From the NCBI RefSeq assembly GCF_016518545.1, contig NZ_JACVTO010000005.1:230619-294618 (forward strand): DNA of 64,000 nt, given 5' to 3'. The notes under the pieces were generated by a model. It searched no databases. It was not told the origin of the DNA and saw only the letters and a program-made list of their open reading frames with translations. Positions 27,244 to 35,116 of this stretch are shown in pieces. Within the stretch, counting starts at the first letter, position 1. Each line of letters opens with the position of its first letter. The translations under genes were made by a program, and so were the position numbers. Source of the stretch: Pseudomonas sp. S30. GTDB lineage: Bacteria > Pseudomonadota > Gammaproteobacteria > Pseudomonadales > Pseudomonadaceae.

Positions 27244-28668
27244 TCAGCTGTTCTTCGCCTGCGCGTTGATCGCCTCGAAGATCGAGGTGATCTGTGAGGC
27301 CTGGGCCTTCATCTTGCCCAGCGCGGTATCGAGCGCGACGAACTTGCGGGTCAGGGACTCGGTCAGCGAGTCGGTCCGTCGATCCAGGGCTGCCTGCTGG
27401 TCGGTGAGGTTCTTGGCCACCTTGTCCAGGTTGGACTTGCGGGTCGCCAGGCTGCCATCGGTGGAGTTGTAGGGATCGATGGCCTTGTTCATCAGCGCAA
27501 AAATGCCATTGTCGCTGGTGAACAGGTTCTGCACCTCTCCTCCAAGCTTCTTGTCATTCATGGCCGCGGTGAACTTGGTGCTGTTGAACTCGAGCGTGCC
27601 GTCCTTCGAGGTGTTGATGCCCAGCTGGCTCAAGCTGGTCAACTGCCCGCCTGAAACCGCCTGACTGAGCACACCGCGCATGTCGGAAAGCAGCGAGCGA
27701 GTGGTAGGGTCGTTGGTGAGCGGCCCCAGCACGGTGACATCCTTGCCATCCTGGGTCTCGGTACTGGTGGCGGTCAACGAGGTCACGGCTTTCTGCAGGG
27801 TGTTATAGGCATCGACGAAGCCTTGAACGGACTTCTTCAACCCATCGTTATCCTGGGCCACGGTCAGGCGGGTGGATGTCCCGGTGCCGTCGGCGGCTTT
27901 GGCGCTGACACCCGTCAGCTCGAGACTCAAGCCACTGATCGCCTTGTCCACGGTGTTCGAAGCACTGGTGATCTTCAGGCCGTCGACCGTCAGTTCCGCA
28001 TCCTGTGCCAGGGCGGTGATGAAGCCACCACCGGTGCCGGACATCTGCATGGTGCCATCGATGGTGAGCTCTGGAATGCCCCCCACCGAAATGTCACTCC
28101 CCGCGCCGGTCTTGGTGGAGGTGAACACCAGGCGCGAGCCACCTGCTTCATTGACGATGTTCGCGGAAATACCGTTGGAGGCCATTTCCTTGTTCACCTG
28201 GTCGCGCACACTCTGCAGGGTTGCACCACTGCCGATGGTCAGCTTGTAGCTGCTGCCGCCCTGGGTGATGGTCATGTCGCCGGCGCTGATCGCGCTGGTA
28301 GCGCCCCCGGACAACTGCTGACTGGCGACTTTCGAGCCCGTGGCGAGTTTGTTCACCACGATGTCGTAGTTACCGGCGACCGCCGTGTTGTTGGAGGTGG
28401 CCTTGACCACGGACTCGTTGCCGGACGTGGCCGCGAAGGCGTTGAACGACGGCGCCTTGGAGTCGTTGAGCTTCTTCATGGCGTCCTGGAACGCCGTCAG
28501 GGCACTGCGCAACGAACCGATGCCGGAAATCATCGCACTGTTGTTGCTGGTCTGACGCTTGATCTGCGCCTGCTTGGCAGCGGTGTCCGAAGTCACCAGC
28601 ACCTTGACGATATTGGTAATATCCAGACCAGAGCCTACACCTGTGGAAGGTACGATCGGGCTAGCCAT
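27244..28668 (-). CDS. fliD: FliD, filament cap protein
   Basis: Forms the pentameric/hexameric cap at the filament tip that folds incoming flagellin. The 474-residue protein begins MASPIVPSTGVGSGLDITNI, a typical FliD N-terminus (GVGSGLD), and ends with a helical coiled-coil segment (DRRTDSLTESLTRKFVALDTAL). The middle is variable. It follows flaG by 80 bp, with a sigma-28-like promoter in that gap and reaching into flaG. Confidence 0.96.
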   Translation of the reverse strand: MASPIVPSTGVGSGLDITNIVKVLVTSDTAAKQAQIKRQTSNNSAMISGIGSLRSALTAFQDAMKKLNDSKAPSFNAFAATSGNESVVKATSNNTAVAGNYDIVVNKLATGSKVASQQLSGGATSAISAGDMTITQGGSSYKLTIGSGATLQSVRDQVNKEMASNGISANIVNEAGGSRLVFTSTKTGAGSDISVGGIPELTIDGTMQMSGTGGGFITALAQDAELTVDGLKITSASNTVDKAISGLSLELTGVSAKAADGTGTSTRLTVAQDNDGLKKSVQGFVDAYNTLQKAVTSLTATSTETQDGKDVTVLGPLTNDPTTRSLLSDMRGVLSQAVSGGQLTSLSQLGINTSKDGTLEFNSTKFTAAMNDKKLGGEVQNLFTSDNGIFALMNKAIDPYNSTDGSLATRKSNLDKVAKNLTDQQAALDRRTDSLTESLTRKFVALDTALGKMKAQASQITSIFEAINAQAKNS

Positions 28669-28731
28669 GCAGAAGTCCCTCTTGATGATGATGCGCTGCC
28701 CGAGGGCCGCGGGACAGGCATTGAAAACGAA

Positions 28732-28758
28732 TTATCGCCCTGAAGCCTTCAGGCTTTG
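28732..28758 (-). promoter_or_regulatory. Candidate sigma-28 promoter of fliD, partly inside flaG
   Basis: The minus strand reads CAAAG-N14-GGCGATAA, with spacing identical to the fliC and fliS candidates. The -35-like CAAAG is made of the last codons of flaG (GCC AAA GCC TGA), so the promoter overlaps the flaG 3' end. Confidence 0.6.
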
Positions 28759-29111
28759 GCGTCGAACAGCACACTCTTGACATCGCTCAGGCTATGAGCG
28801 ATCCGCAGTGCCTCTTCCGAGGGGATCTGCCGAATCAGCTCGCCGGTTTCGCTGGCGACGACCTTGACTACAATCTTGCCGGATTCCTCGTCAGTGGAAA
28901 ACTGCAACTTGCGCTGAGTCTGCTTCATGAATTCTTCGATTTGCGAGACGGCGTGCTTGACGTTGTCGGCACCCTGAGGCGCCAGAGCATCTTTTTTCTT
29001 GTCGTCGCGATCATCGCGCGGCTGGCTGGCCAGCTGCGCCTGTTTGTCGGGCACCTGTTCGGCCGCACGCGGGGCCGGGTAAGACAGGTTCAGCTTGACG
29101 CTCATGTCCAT
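28749..29111 (-). CDS. flaG: FlaG family protein
   Basis: Small protein linked to filament length control in polar flagella. The 120-residue form has a polar, disordered first half and a conserved C-terminal FlaG domain (FSTDEESGKIVVKVVASETGELIRQIPSEEAL as overlapping shorter blocks, e.g. GELIRQIPSEEAL). Possible starts are GTG 29120/29117 and ATG 29111/29105; ATG 29111 has GAGG 8 nt upstream and is chosen. It lies between fliC and fliD. Confidence 0.9.
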   Translation of the reverse strand: MDMSVKLNLSYPAPRAAEQVPDKQAQLASQPRDDRDDKKKDALAPQGADNVKHAVSQIEEFMKQTQRKLQFSTDEESGKIVVKVVASETGELIRQIPSEEALRIAHSLSDVKSVLFDAKA

Positions 29112-29124
29112 GTCCACCACCTCG

Positions 29125-29173
29125 TAAATAGGCAGCGGGAAAGCGCCTGGACAGCGCTTCCCCGCCTACTGCC
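29125..29173 (-). terminator. Terminator/attenuator after fliC
   Basis: A strong stem runs from 29131 to 29173 (plus-strand arms GGCAGCGGGAAAGCGC and GCGCTTCCCCGCCTACTGCC with small mismatches). On the minus strand it is followed by the short T-rich TATTTA. It separates fliC from flaG and probably lets only part of the transcription continue. Confidence 0.7.
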
Positions 29174-29182
29174 AGCTAGAGA

Positions 29183-30031
29183 TTAGCCCAGCAGTTTCAG
29201 GACTGCCGACGGCAGCTGGTTGGCCTGGGCCAGAACCGAGGTCGAAGCTTGCTGCAGAGTCTGCTGCTTGGTCAGCTGGGCAGTTTCAGCGGCGAAGTCG
29301 GTATCCTGTACGCGACCACGAGCAGCTTCGGCGTTCTCGTTGATGTTCTGCAGGTTGTTGATGGTGCTGGTCAGACGGTTCTGCGCGGCACCCAGGTCAG
29401 CACGGTTGCTGTTGATGGTCTGCAGAGCGTTGTCGATGGCCGAAACCGCGGCGCTGAAGTTCGACTCGGCGGTGGTGCTGTCCGAACCCTGGATGTTGAT
29501 CGAGCTGGTAACGCCCAGGTCCGATGCGGTGAACTTGGCGCTCAGGTCGATGGTGATCTGGTTGGAAGCACCGGTGTTGGAGCCAACCTGGAAGGTCATG
29601 ACCGAAGCCGAACCGTCCAGCAGGTTCTTGCCGTTGAGCTGGGTGCTGTTGGCGATACGGGTCAGTTCCGAGGCCATGGACTGGAATTCTTTGTCCAGAG
29701 CTTGACGGTCGTTCGAGCTGTTCGAGTCGTTTCGCGACTGAACGGCCAGTTCACGCATACGCTGCAGGATGTTGGTCTGCTCTTGCATCGCGCCTTCAGC
29801 GGTCTGGGCAATGGAGATACCGTCGTTGGCGTTCTTGATCGCCATGGTCTGGCCACGGATCTGCGAGGTCATGCGGGTAGCGATCTGCAGGCCGGCGGCG
29901 TCGTCTTTGGCGCTGTTGATTTTCAGGCCCGAAGACAGGCGAGTCATCGAGGTGCTTACTGCGTCGGAAGCACGGTTCAGGTTTTTCTGAACGCCCAGAG
30001 AGGTGGTGTTGGTGTTTACGGTCAAAGCCAT
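29183..30031 (-). CDS. fliC: FliC, flagellin (short form)
   Basis: Filament subunit. At 282 residues it is a short flagellin: conserved N-terminal D0/D1 and C-terminal D1/D0 helices with a small variable centre (about residues 155-200, Ser/Thr-rich). Residues 30-51 correspond to the flg22 immune epitope, and the core INSAKDDAAGLQIA is intact. The C-terminus has the usual NINENAEAARGRVQDTDFAAE and ends SAVLKLLG. Ser/Thr residues in the centre are the likely glycosylation sites, given the adjacent glycosyltransferases (inference). GAGGA lies 7 nt before the ATG, with a sigma-28 promoter upstream. Confidence 0.98.
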   Translation of the reverse strand: MALTVNTNTTSLGVQKNLNRASDAVSTSMTRLSSGLKINSAKDDAAGLQIATRMTSQIRGQTMAIKNANDGISIAQTAEGAMQEQTNILQRMRELAVQSRNDSNSSNDRQALDKEFQSMASELTRIANSTQLNGKNLLDGSASVMTFQVGSNTGASNQITIDLSAKFTASDLGVTSSINIQGSDSTTAESNFSAAVSAIDNALQTINSNRADLGAAQNRLTSTINNLQNINENAEAARGRVQDTDFAAETAQLTKQQTLQQASTSVLAQANQLPSAVLKLLG

Positions 30032-30115
30032 GACGAATTCCTCGTTGGATTGGGTACTGCGGCTTCCGGCCCTGGCAACTCGCCGGGTGTGTGGCCTAGA
30101 GAACCTTCGTAATGG

Positions 30116-30142
30116 TTATCGTCGGTGGCGCGGTTTGCTTTA
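30116..30142 (-). promoter_or_regulatory. Candidate sigma-28 (FliA) promoter of fliC
   Basis: The minus strand reads TAAAG-N14-GACGATAA, the best FliA match in the window. The predicted start point is near 30108, giving a leader of about 77 nt before fliC. Confidence 0.88.
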
Positions 30143-30601
30143 GGGTTTTTCAGAAATTTTTTAATGGCGTCCTGCCACCCCAATGAAATCAAGGGTTTGA
30201 CGTCAGAAAAACAGCGCACGTCCAGGGTAGAGAAATGAGGTGGCAGACAAACGGCCCTGAGTCACTCATCCGCTCTACGAGAAAGAGCGATGAATCAGCG
30301 GCGCAGATAGCGGGAGAGTGAGCAAGATCTGAGCGCATGCTTGCACCCTGCTCGAGCCCGGCAATACCCAAACCCACTCGATCGCCAAGAAGACCTCATG
30401 TCGAACTCATCAGCTGACCCCCATCAAGTGGGGCCTGTCCTACATCAGGAAACGCAATTCCTGAAATACACCTCGGCGGGGGGAGCAAGCGAGCACGAGC
30501 GGGCTGCAACCCCGCTCCAGGCAGGGGTCCCACACCCATCGTCGACCTGAATTGACTATCGTGCAAGACACTCAGCCTTCAGGCCAACGAATATCCCGTG
30601 A
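30143..30601. other. Intergenic region upstream of fliC, no supported gene
   Basis: About 460 bp without a convincing coding region. Short frames exist in both directions but have no start/SD pair or protein-like composition that I trust. One hairpin is visible: GAGCGGG at 30497-30503 against CCCGCTC at 30511-30517, resembling a degenerate REP core. An A/T-rich patch lies just upstream of the fliC promoter. Confidence 0.6.
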
Positions 30602-31027
30602 TTACTTGGGCGCCTCACACGCTGCGCCCTTGAACGTCATTTTGTAGGTGTAGTGCTTATCCCATCCCAGAGGGAGTGCGCTGGGCGCTGCCCACTCCGT
30701 GTAGATACCACCCATGACACCTGAGCCAGTGAACCTACCGATCGAAATAGTGGCGAGGTTGCCGGCACTGCCCATCCCACTCATAGGTACGCTACCGTAC
30801 CATTGGAGGTCATCGCCACTCTGGAACCACGCACCTTTCCAGTTGGCCTGCGTGCTTGAATACCACGTTTTGTCTTCTTTGAAACAAATGGTCTGATGGG
30901 CATAAAAAGCACCACTCGGCTCATGGTAATAGGAGAACTGCCACGCCCCAACGGGAGACGCTTCACTTGCCAATGCAAGTGCTGGAGCCGATGTGGCCGC
31001 CACAATTGCACACATGAGCCTGAACAT
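30602..31027 (-). CDS. Small secreted protein of unknown function
   Basis: I do not recognise this 141-residue protein. Start ATG 31027 (MFRLMCAIVAATSAPALALASE) has AAGGAGA 6 nt upstream and gives a clear Sec signal peptide, probably cleaved after ALA; the frame is open 7 codons further. The mature part is rich in aromatic residues and Gly/Ser (GAWQFSYYHEPSGAF, TQANWKGAWFQSGDDLQWYG). Apart from the Cys in the signal it has two cysteines (TICFKED and AACEAPK) that could form a disulfide, and it looks like a small beta-rich periplasmic or extracellular domain. It lies between the ketoacyl synthase and fliC on the same strand. A flagellar role is not shown. Confidence 0.75.
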   Translation of the reverse strand: MFRLMCAIVAATSAPALALASEASPVGAWQFSYYHEPSGAFYAHQTICFKEDKTWYSSTQANWKGAWFQSGDDLQWYGSVPMSGMGSAGNLATISIGRFTGSGVMGGIYTEWAAPSALPLGWDKHYTYKMTFKGAACEAPK

Positions 31028-31161
31028 AGGTTCTCCTTGATTGCTCAATTTCCCGCATTGGAAACAGTCCAGCGAGATTCCACTCCAGATCTCTCAGGCC
31101 GCTGACATTCCGTAATGGCCATCAACACAACAGCCGCTACACAGAAGCTATCTGGAGCACC

Positions 31162-31272
31162 GTGACGATACGTCCATGGATACTGGCCGTGCTGATCGTG
31201 ATCAGTATTGCGATCAAAGCCTTACCGACCGGCCTACTCAGCGGTAGCAACATACACCAACAGCGCGCCTAG
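31162..31272 (+). CDS. Possible 36-residue membrane peptide
   Basis: A short frame starts at GTG 31162, with TGGAG 4 nt upstream. It encodes TIRPWILAVLIVISIAIK (residues 2-19), one clear hydrophobic helix, then a short polar tail ending HQQRA. It is the only plus-strand frame in the 31028-31414 gap with a ribosome-binding site and a protein-like composition. It may be a small membrane protein, a gene remnant or chance. Confidence 0.3.
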   Translation: MTIRPWILAVLIVISIAIKALPTGLLSGSNIHQQRA

Positions 31273-31353
31273 GTGGCTCAGAGGCACTCCCAGAAAGGGG
31301 AGCCGGGGCGGGGTGTGGATCCTGGCTATGCGCGTCGTTACCGAGGACCCTCT

Positions 31354-31392
31354 AAAAAATGCAAAAGCGCCAATCGCATTGACGATCAGCGC
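31354..31392 (-). terminator. Rho-independent terminator of the ketoacyl-ACP synthase gene
   Basis: On the minus strand GCGCTGATCG pairs with CGATTGGCGC (two G-U pairs) around TCAATG, followed by TTTTGCATTTTTT. It starts 23 bp after the stop codon at 31415. It therefore separates the synthase gene from the secreted-protein gene downstream. Confidence 0.8.
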
Positions 31393-31414
31393 CTTCATCG
31401 CCTGGCAACGGGGC

Positions 31415-32350
31415 TCAGTCCGTTCGTTCCAGGATCGCCGACCCCCAGGACAACCCGACACCAAAGCCACAGATCACGACTCGCTTGCGCGAAGAATCGA
31501 GTACATGCTTCTCGAGCAGCAACGGGATGCTCGATGAAACGGTATTACCGGTTTCGAGCATGTCCTTGACGAAGCGCGCCTTGTACTCGCCTTCCTCGAA
31601 GCGCTGAGACACCGCATCGACGATCGCGGCACTGCCCTGGTGAAGACAGAACATGTCGACATCCGCCGCCTCCACCTGACTCGCCTCGAGCAGCGCGCTC
31701 AGATGGGCCGGCACCTTGGACAAGGCGAAGTTGTAGACTTGGCGACCGTTCATGAAGAATTTGCCATCGGTCGTGCGCAGGTGCTCGGCACCGGCACCGT
31801 CGCTGCCGAACAGCGACTTGCCCAGCTGCCAGTGAGCCCCCTCGGCCATCCAGGTGGCCGTGGCGGCATCGCCGAACAGCATGGAGGTATTGCGGTCCTC
31901 GTCGTCGACGATCTTCGAGTAGGGATCGGCAGTGATGAGCAAACCATTCTTCAGGCCCGCGGCTTCCATGAAGCCCTTCATGGCGTACAGGCCATAGACG
32001 TAGCCTGAACAACCCAGGGATACATCGAAAGCGGCCACGTGGGTCGACAGGCCGAGCTTTTGCTGAACGATGGCCGCCGTGTGCGGCAGACCTTCGGCGT
32101 CGCCGTTCTGGGTCACGACGATGAGGGCATCGATACTGGCAGGATCCAGCGACGGATTGGCGGCGAAAAGCGCTTGGGCAGCCTCTACGCACAGATCGGA
32201 AGTTTCCTGGTCGACCTGCTTGCGCGGCAGGAAGGTCGAACCGATCTTGCCGAAGATGAAATCTTGATCCTTGCCGAACTTCGCACCCTGGGCGTAGTTG
32301 TCGACGCCCTCGACAGGTACGTAGCTGGCGATACTTTTGATGCCAATCAT
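31415..32350 (-). CDS. 3-oxoacyl-ACP synthase III (KASIII)-like protein
   Basis: Beta-ketoacyl-ACP synthase III family enzyme that condenses an acyl-CoA with malonyl-ACP. The 311-residue protein from ATG 32350 (MIGIKSIASYVPVEG) has the complete Cys-His-Asn triad: Cys114 (SLGCSGYVYG), His237 (FCLHQGS) and Asn269 (ETGNTVSSS). The frame continues 17 codons upstream without homology. It is divergent from the sugar operon. In P. syringae a KASIII gene accompanies the viosamine genes whose product carries a 3-hydroxybutyryl group on flagellin. By analogy this enzyme may supply a short acyl chain for glycan modification rather than act in general fatty-acid synthesis (inference). Confidence 0.88.
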   Translation of the reverse strand: MIGIKSIASYVPVEGVDNYAQGAKFGKDQDFIFGKIGSTFLPRKQVDQETSDLCVEAAQALFAANPSLDPASIDALIVVTQNGDAEGLPHTAAIVQQKLGLSTHVAAFDVSLGCSGYVYGLYAMKGFMEAAGLKNGLLITADPYSKIVDDEDRNTSMLFGDAATATWMAEGAHWQLGKSLFGSDGAGAEHLRTTDGKFFMNGRQVYNFALSKVPAHLSALLEASQVEAADVDMFCLHQGSAAIVDAVSQRFEEGEYKARFVKDMLETGNTVSSSIPLLLEKHVLDSSRKRVVICGFGVGLSWGSAILERTD

Positions 32351-32520
32351 TATGGCTTCCCGATAGACATGGCGGAATTTCGCGGGATCCAGTCCACGCA
32401 AGATGGACTGAGCTGCCGTGGTGACGGTCCTTCCCGCAGACTCAATAGAGTAGAGATGCCCGTTTAGACTGCCAAGTCACGGTTGCGCGCACATTTGTCA
32501 TCGATCTGGACGTCCCGGAT

Positions 32521-32536
32521 TGGCCAAATTCTTGCT
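32521..32536 (+). promoter_or_regulatory. Candidate sigma-54 promoter of the sugar operon
   Basis: The plus strand reads TGGCCAAATTCTTGCT, with exact GG-N10-GC spacing and a consensus -12 element; the -24 box is TGGCCA. The expected start point is near 32547, about 90 nt before the aminotransferase start. This would place the glycosylation genes in the RpoN regulon. Confidence 0.6.
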
Positions 32537-32637
32537 TGAGCCCATTCATAGCGCCTGGATCGTCGTTTAAATGACGCCCGGGCACGTGCCTGCACGTGCG
32601 TTATCGCTCGCTGGGGCGACCTCTTTAGCTGTAGTCA

Positions 32638-33771
32638 ATGCGAGCCATGTCCATGGTGAAACCCATCCCCGTTACCAGCCCGCTGCTGCCTCCGCTGGAG
32701 AGCTATCTCCCCTATCTGGAGCAGATCTGGGAAAGCCGTTACCTGACCAACTGCGGTCGTTTCCACCAGCAGCTCGAGCAGGAGCTGGCCGACCACCTGG
32801 GTGTCCGTTACATTTCTCTGTTTTCCAACGGCACGCTGGCACTTGTCACCGCGTTACAGGCCCTGCGCGTCACGGGTGAGGTGATCACTACACCCTACTC
32901 GTTCGTAGCCACCGCTCACTCCGTCCTGTGGAACAACCTCAAGCCAGTGTTCGTGGACATCGATCCGCACACCAACAATCTGGATCCGCAACGCATCGTC
33001 GAGGCGATCACGCCCAATACCACCGCCATCCTGCCGGTTCACTGCTATGGCATTCCCTGCGATCTCAAGGGAATAGAGTCGATCGCCGACACCTATGGCC
33101 TGAAAGTCATCTATGACGCAGCCCATGCTTTCGGCGTGAAGCTGCACGGCGAGAGCATTCTCAACCATGGTGACATTTCGGTACTCAGCTTCCATGCCAC
33201 CAAGGTGTTCAATACGTTCGAGGGCGGTGCGATCGTTTGTCAGGACGAGAAGACCAAACGACGTATCGACTACTTGAAGAACTTCGGATTTGCCGATGAG
33301 GTCACGGTGGTGGCGCCTGGAATCAACGGCAAGATGAACGAATTGCAGGCCGCATTCGGTCTGCTGCAATTGCGTTACATCGACCAGGCGCTGGTGTCGC
33401 GCCGTGAGATATTCGAGCGATACCGCCTGGGCCTCGAAGGGGTACCCGGCATCGAGCTGATCGCCCCCTCGCGCGATCTCGAATGGAACTATGCCTATTG
33501 CCCGATCATGGTGGATAGCGAGACCTTCGGCATCGACCGCGACGCCTTGTACGATCGTTTCCGCGAGCAGGACATTCTGGTCAGGCGCTACTTCTACCCG
33601 CTGATCAGCGAGTTCCCCATGTATCGCAACCTCGATAGCGCTCGCCCCGACCGTCTGCCGATTGCCTCGCAGATCTCTCGGCGGGTACTGTGCCTACCCA
33701 TTTATCCAGACCTAGACACCGATAGCCAGGAGCGCATCATCTCGGTGATTCATGCTGCGCGGCAGGGCTGA
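32638..33771 (+). CDS. DegT/DnrJ/EryC1-family sugar aminotransferase (VioA-like)
   Basis: PLP-dependent aminotransferase that would convert a nucleotide-linked keto-sugar to an amino sugar. The 377-residue protein has the family blocks FSNGTLALVTALQAL, GEVITTPYSFVATAHSVLW, IYDAAHAFGVK and SFHATKVFNTFEGG, with the PLP lysine at Lys189. It resembles enzymes that make 4-amino-4,6-dideoxyglucose (viosamine) or related 3-amino sugars; I cannot tell which regiochemistry from sequence alone. Starts at 32638, 32647 and 32653 (MVKPIPVTSP) are all possible, none with a strong ribosome-binding site. First gene of a six-gene plus-strand operon. Confidence 0.88.
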   Translation: MRAMSMVKPIPVTSPLLPPLESYLPYLEQIWESRYLTNCGRFHQQLEQELADHLGVRYISLFSNGTLALVTALQALRVTGEVITTPYSFVATAHSVLWNNLKPVFVDIDPHTNNLDPQRIVEAITPNTTAILPVHCYGIPCDLKGIESIADTYGLKVIYDAAHAFGVKLHGESILNHGDISVLSFHATKVFNTFEGGAIVCQDEKTKRRIDYLKNFGFADEVTVVAPGINGKMNELQAAFGLLQLRYIDQALVSRREIFERYRLGLEGVPGIELIAPSRDLEWNYAYCPIMVDSETFGIDRDALYDRFREQDILVRRYFYPLISEFPMYRNLDSARPDRLPIASQISRRVLCLPIYPDLDTDSQERIISVIHAARQG

Positions 33772-33775
33772 ATAC

Positions 33776-35044
33776 ATGCCACTCAACGTACTGGTCTTCC
33801 CCTGCGGATCGGAAAACGCCGCGGAAATTCATCAAGCCCTGATCCATTCGGTCCACGTGCGGCTGCACGGTGCCTCGAGTGTCGATGATCACGGGCGCCA
33901 GTTGTTCGAACTCTATCAAGGTGATTTGCCTCGCATCGGTGACCCTGAATTCGATGACGCGTTTGTCGCGCTGCTCCGGCATTGGCAGATTGATCTGGTA
34001 TTCGCCACCCATGACACTGTCCAGGCGTATCTGAGCCAAGCCAGGGAGCGCTTCGGCGTCGGGCTGATCAATGATGACGCGCGGACATGTGCCATCGCTC
34101 GACGAAAGTCGCTGACCTACGCCGAGTTTGCCGACCAGCCCTGGGTACCGGACGTCTATACCGACACGGCGCAAGTGGTGCGCTGGCCCGCGGTGACCAA
34201 GCCAGACCTTGGCCAGGGCGGACAAGGTTTCGCGCTCGTAGCCGGTCCCCAGGCCGCCTTGGCGGCGATGGCTGCAACGACGCTGCCGTTGCTGGTCGAG
34301 TACTTGCCTGGCGAAGAAATCACCGTGGATTGTTTCACCGACTTCGAACACGCGCTGCGCTGGGTCGGTCCACGCGCTCGCGAGCGCGTCAGAGCCGGTA
34401 TCTCAATGCGCAGCACGTTCCCGGCAGCAGATCCACAGATCACGCAGATCGCAGAAGTGATCAACCAGCGCCTCCGACTCCGTGGACCCTGGTTCTTCCA
34501 ACTCAAGCGCGACCATTCGGATCGCTGGAAGCTGCTGGAGATCAGCTGCCGGGTGGCGGGATCCATGGTGGCCCAGCGCGCGCGCGGGGTGAACCTGCCG
34601 CTGATGGCTGTGCATGATCGCCTGGGCCGCAAAGTCAGTGCCTTGCCTCAATACGCTGTGGATCTGGTCGAACGACGTATCCTCACCGTGGCGCAGATGA
34701 ACCAGCCGTTCGATACCGTCTACATCGATTTCGACGAAACCGTGATACGCGACGGCTCGGCCATCGCCTCTACACTGTACTTCCTGTATCGCATGCTGGC
34801 CAAAGGCAAACGGTTGGTCCTGCTCACCCGCCATGCGGGCGATCCGCTGATCACCTTGCGCAAGGCACGCATCGCGGCCGAACTGTTCGACGAAATCATT
34901 CACATCACCGACGACCGCGCGAAATCTTCATTCATCGTCGGCAAGGCGATTTTCATCGATAACCACTTCCCTGAACGCCTGGATGTGGCGACCCATTGCG
35001 GTATTCCGGTGTTCGATGTGGATGCCCTGGAGTTCATCTCATGA
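33776..35044 (+). CDS. ATP-grasp / HAD-like fusion protein
   Basis: Two-domain protein of 422 residues. The first 300 residues look like an ATP-grasp ligase: nucleotide-binding lysine in AVTKPDLGQGGQGF, LVEYLPGEEITVDCFTD, and the metal-binding region LLEISCRVAGSMVAQRARG. There the usual Asn of the E-x-N motif appears to be Ser. The last 110 residues are HAD-like, with DFDET at 318-322 (Asp318 and Asp320), LLTRHAGD and a later acidic motif FIDNHFPERLD. ATP-grasp enzymes join a carboxylate to an amine or other nucleophile, so it may acylate an amino sugar. It starts 5 bp after the aminotransferase stop. I know of no characterised homologue with this fusion. Confidence 0.8.
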   Translation: MPLNVLVFPCGSENAAEIHQALIHSVHVRLHGASSVDDHGRQLFELYQGDLPRIGDPEFDDAFVALLRHWQIDLVFATHDTVQAYLSQARERFGVGLINDDARTCAIARRKSLTYAEFADQPWVPDVYTDTAQVVRWPAVTKPDLGQGGQGFALVAGPQAALAAMAATTLPLLVEYLPGEEITVDCFTDFEHALRWVGPRARERVRAGISMRSTFPAADPQITQIAEVINQRLRLRGPWFFQLKRDHSDRWKLLEISCRVAGSMVAQRARGVNLPLMAVHDRLGRKVSALPQYAVDLVERRILTVAQMNQPFDTVYIDFDETVIRDGSAIASTLYFLYRMLAKGKRLVLLTRHAGDPLITLRKARIAAELFDEIIHITDDRAKSSFIVGKAIFIDNHFPERLDVATHCGIPVFDVDALEFIS

Positions 35045-35116
35045 TTGCTTTGAAGCCTGGGCCGCTCCGCCCTCTTCTTTCGAACAAAGCGCTTTTCCTG
35101 CGACAAGAGGCACATC

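Noticed and set aside
28741..28756. Small inverted repeat CTGAAGGCTTCAG at the flaG end as a terminator
   Set aside because: The loop would be a single base and no T tract follows; the sequence is better explained as the spacer of the fliD promoter.
30341..30550. Short plus-strand frame in the fliC upstream region
   Set aside because: It has low-complexity composition, contains a REP-like hairpin and has no recognisable motif.
31234..31470. 78-codon minus-strand frame overlapping the end of the KASIII gene
   Set aside because: It crosses the KASIII terminator, lacks a ribosome-binding site and has no protein-like pattern.
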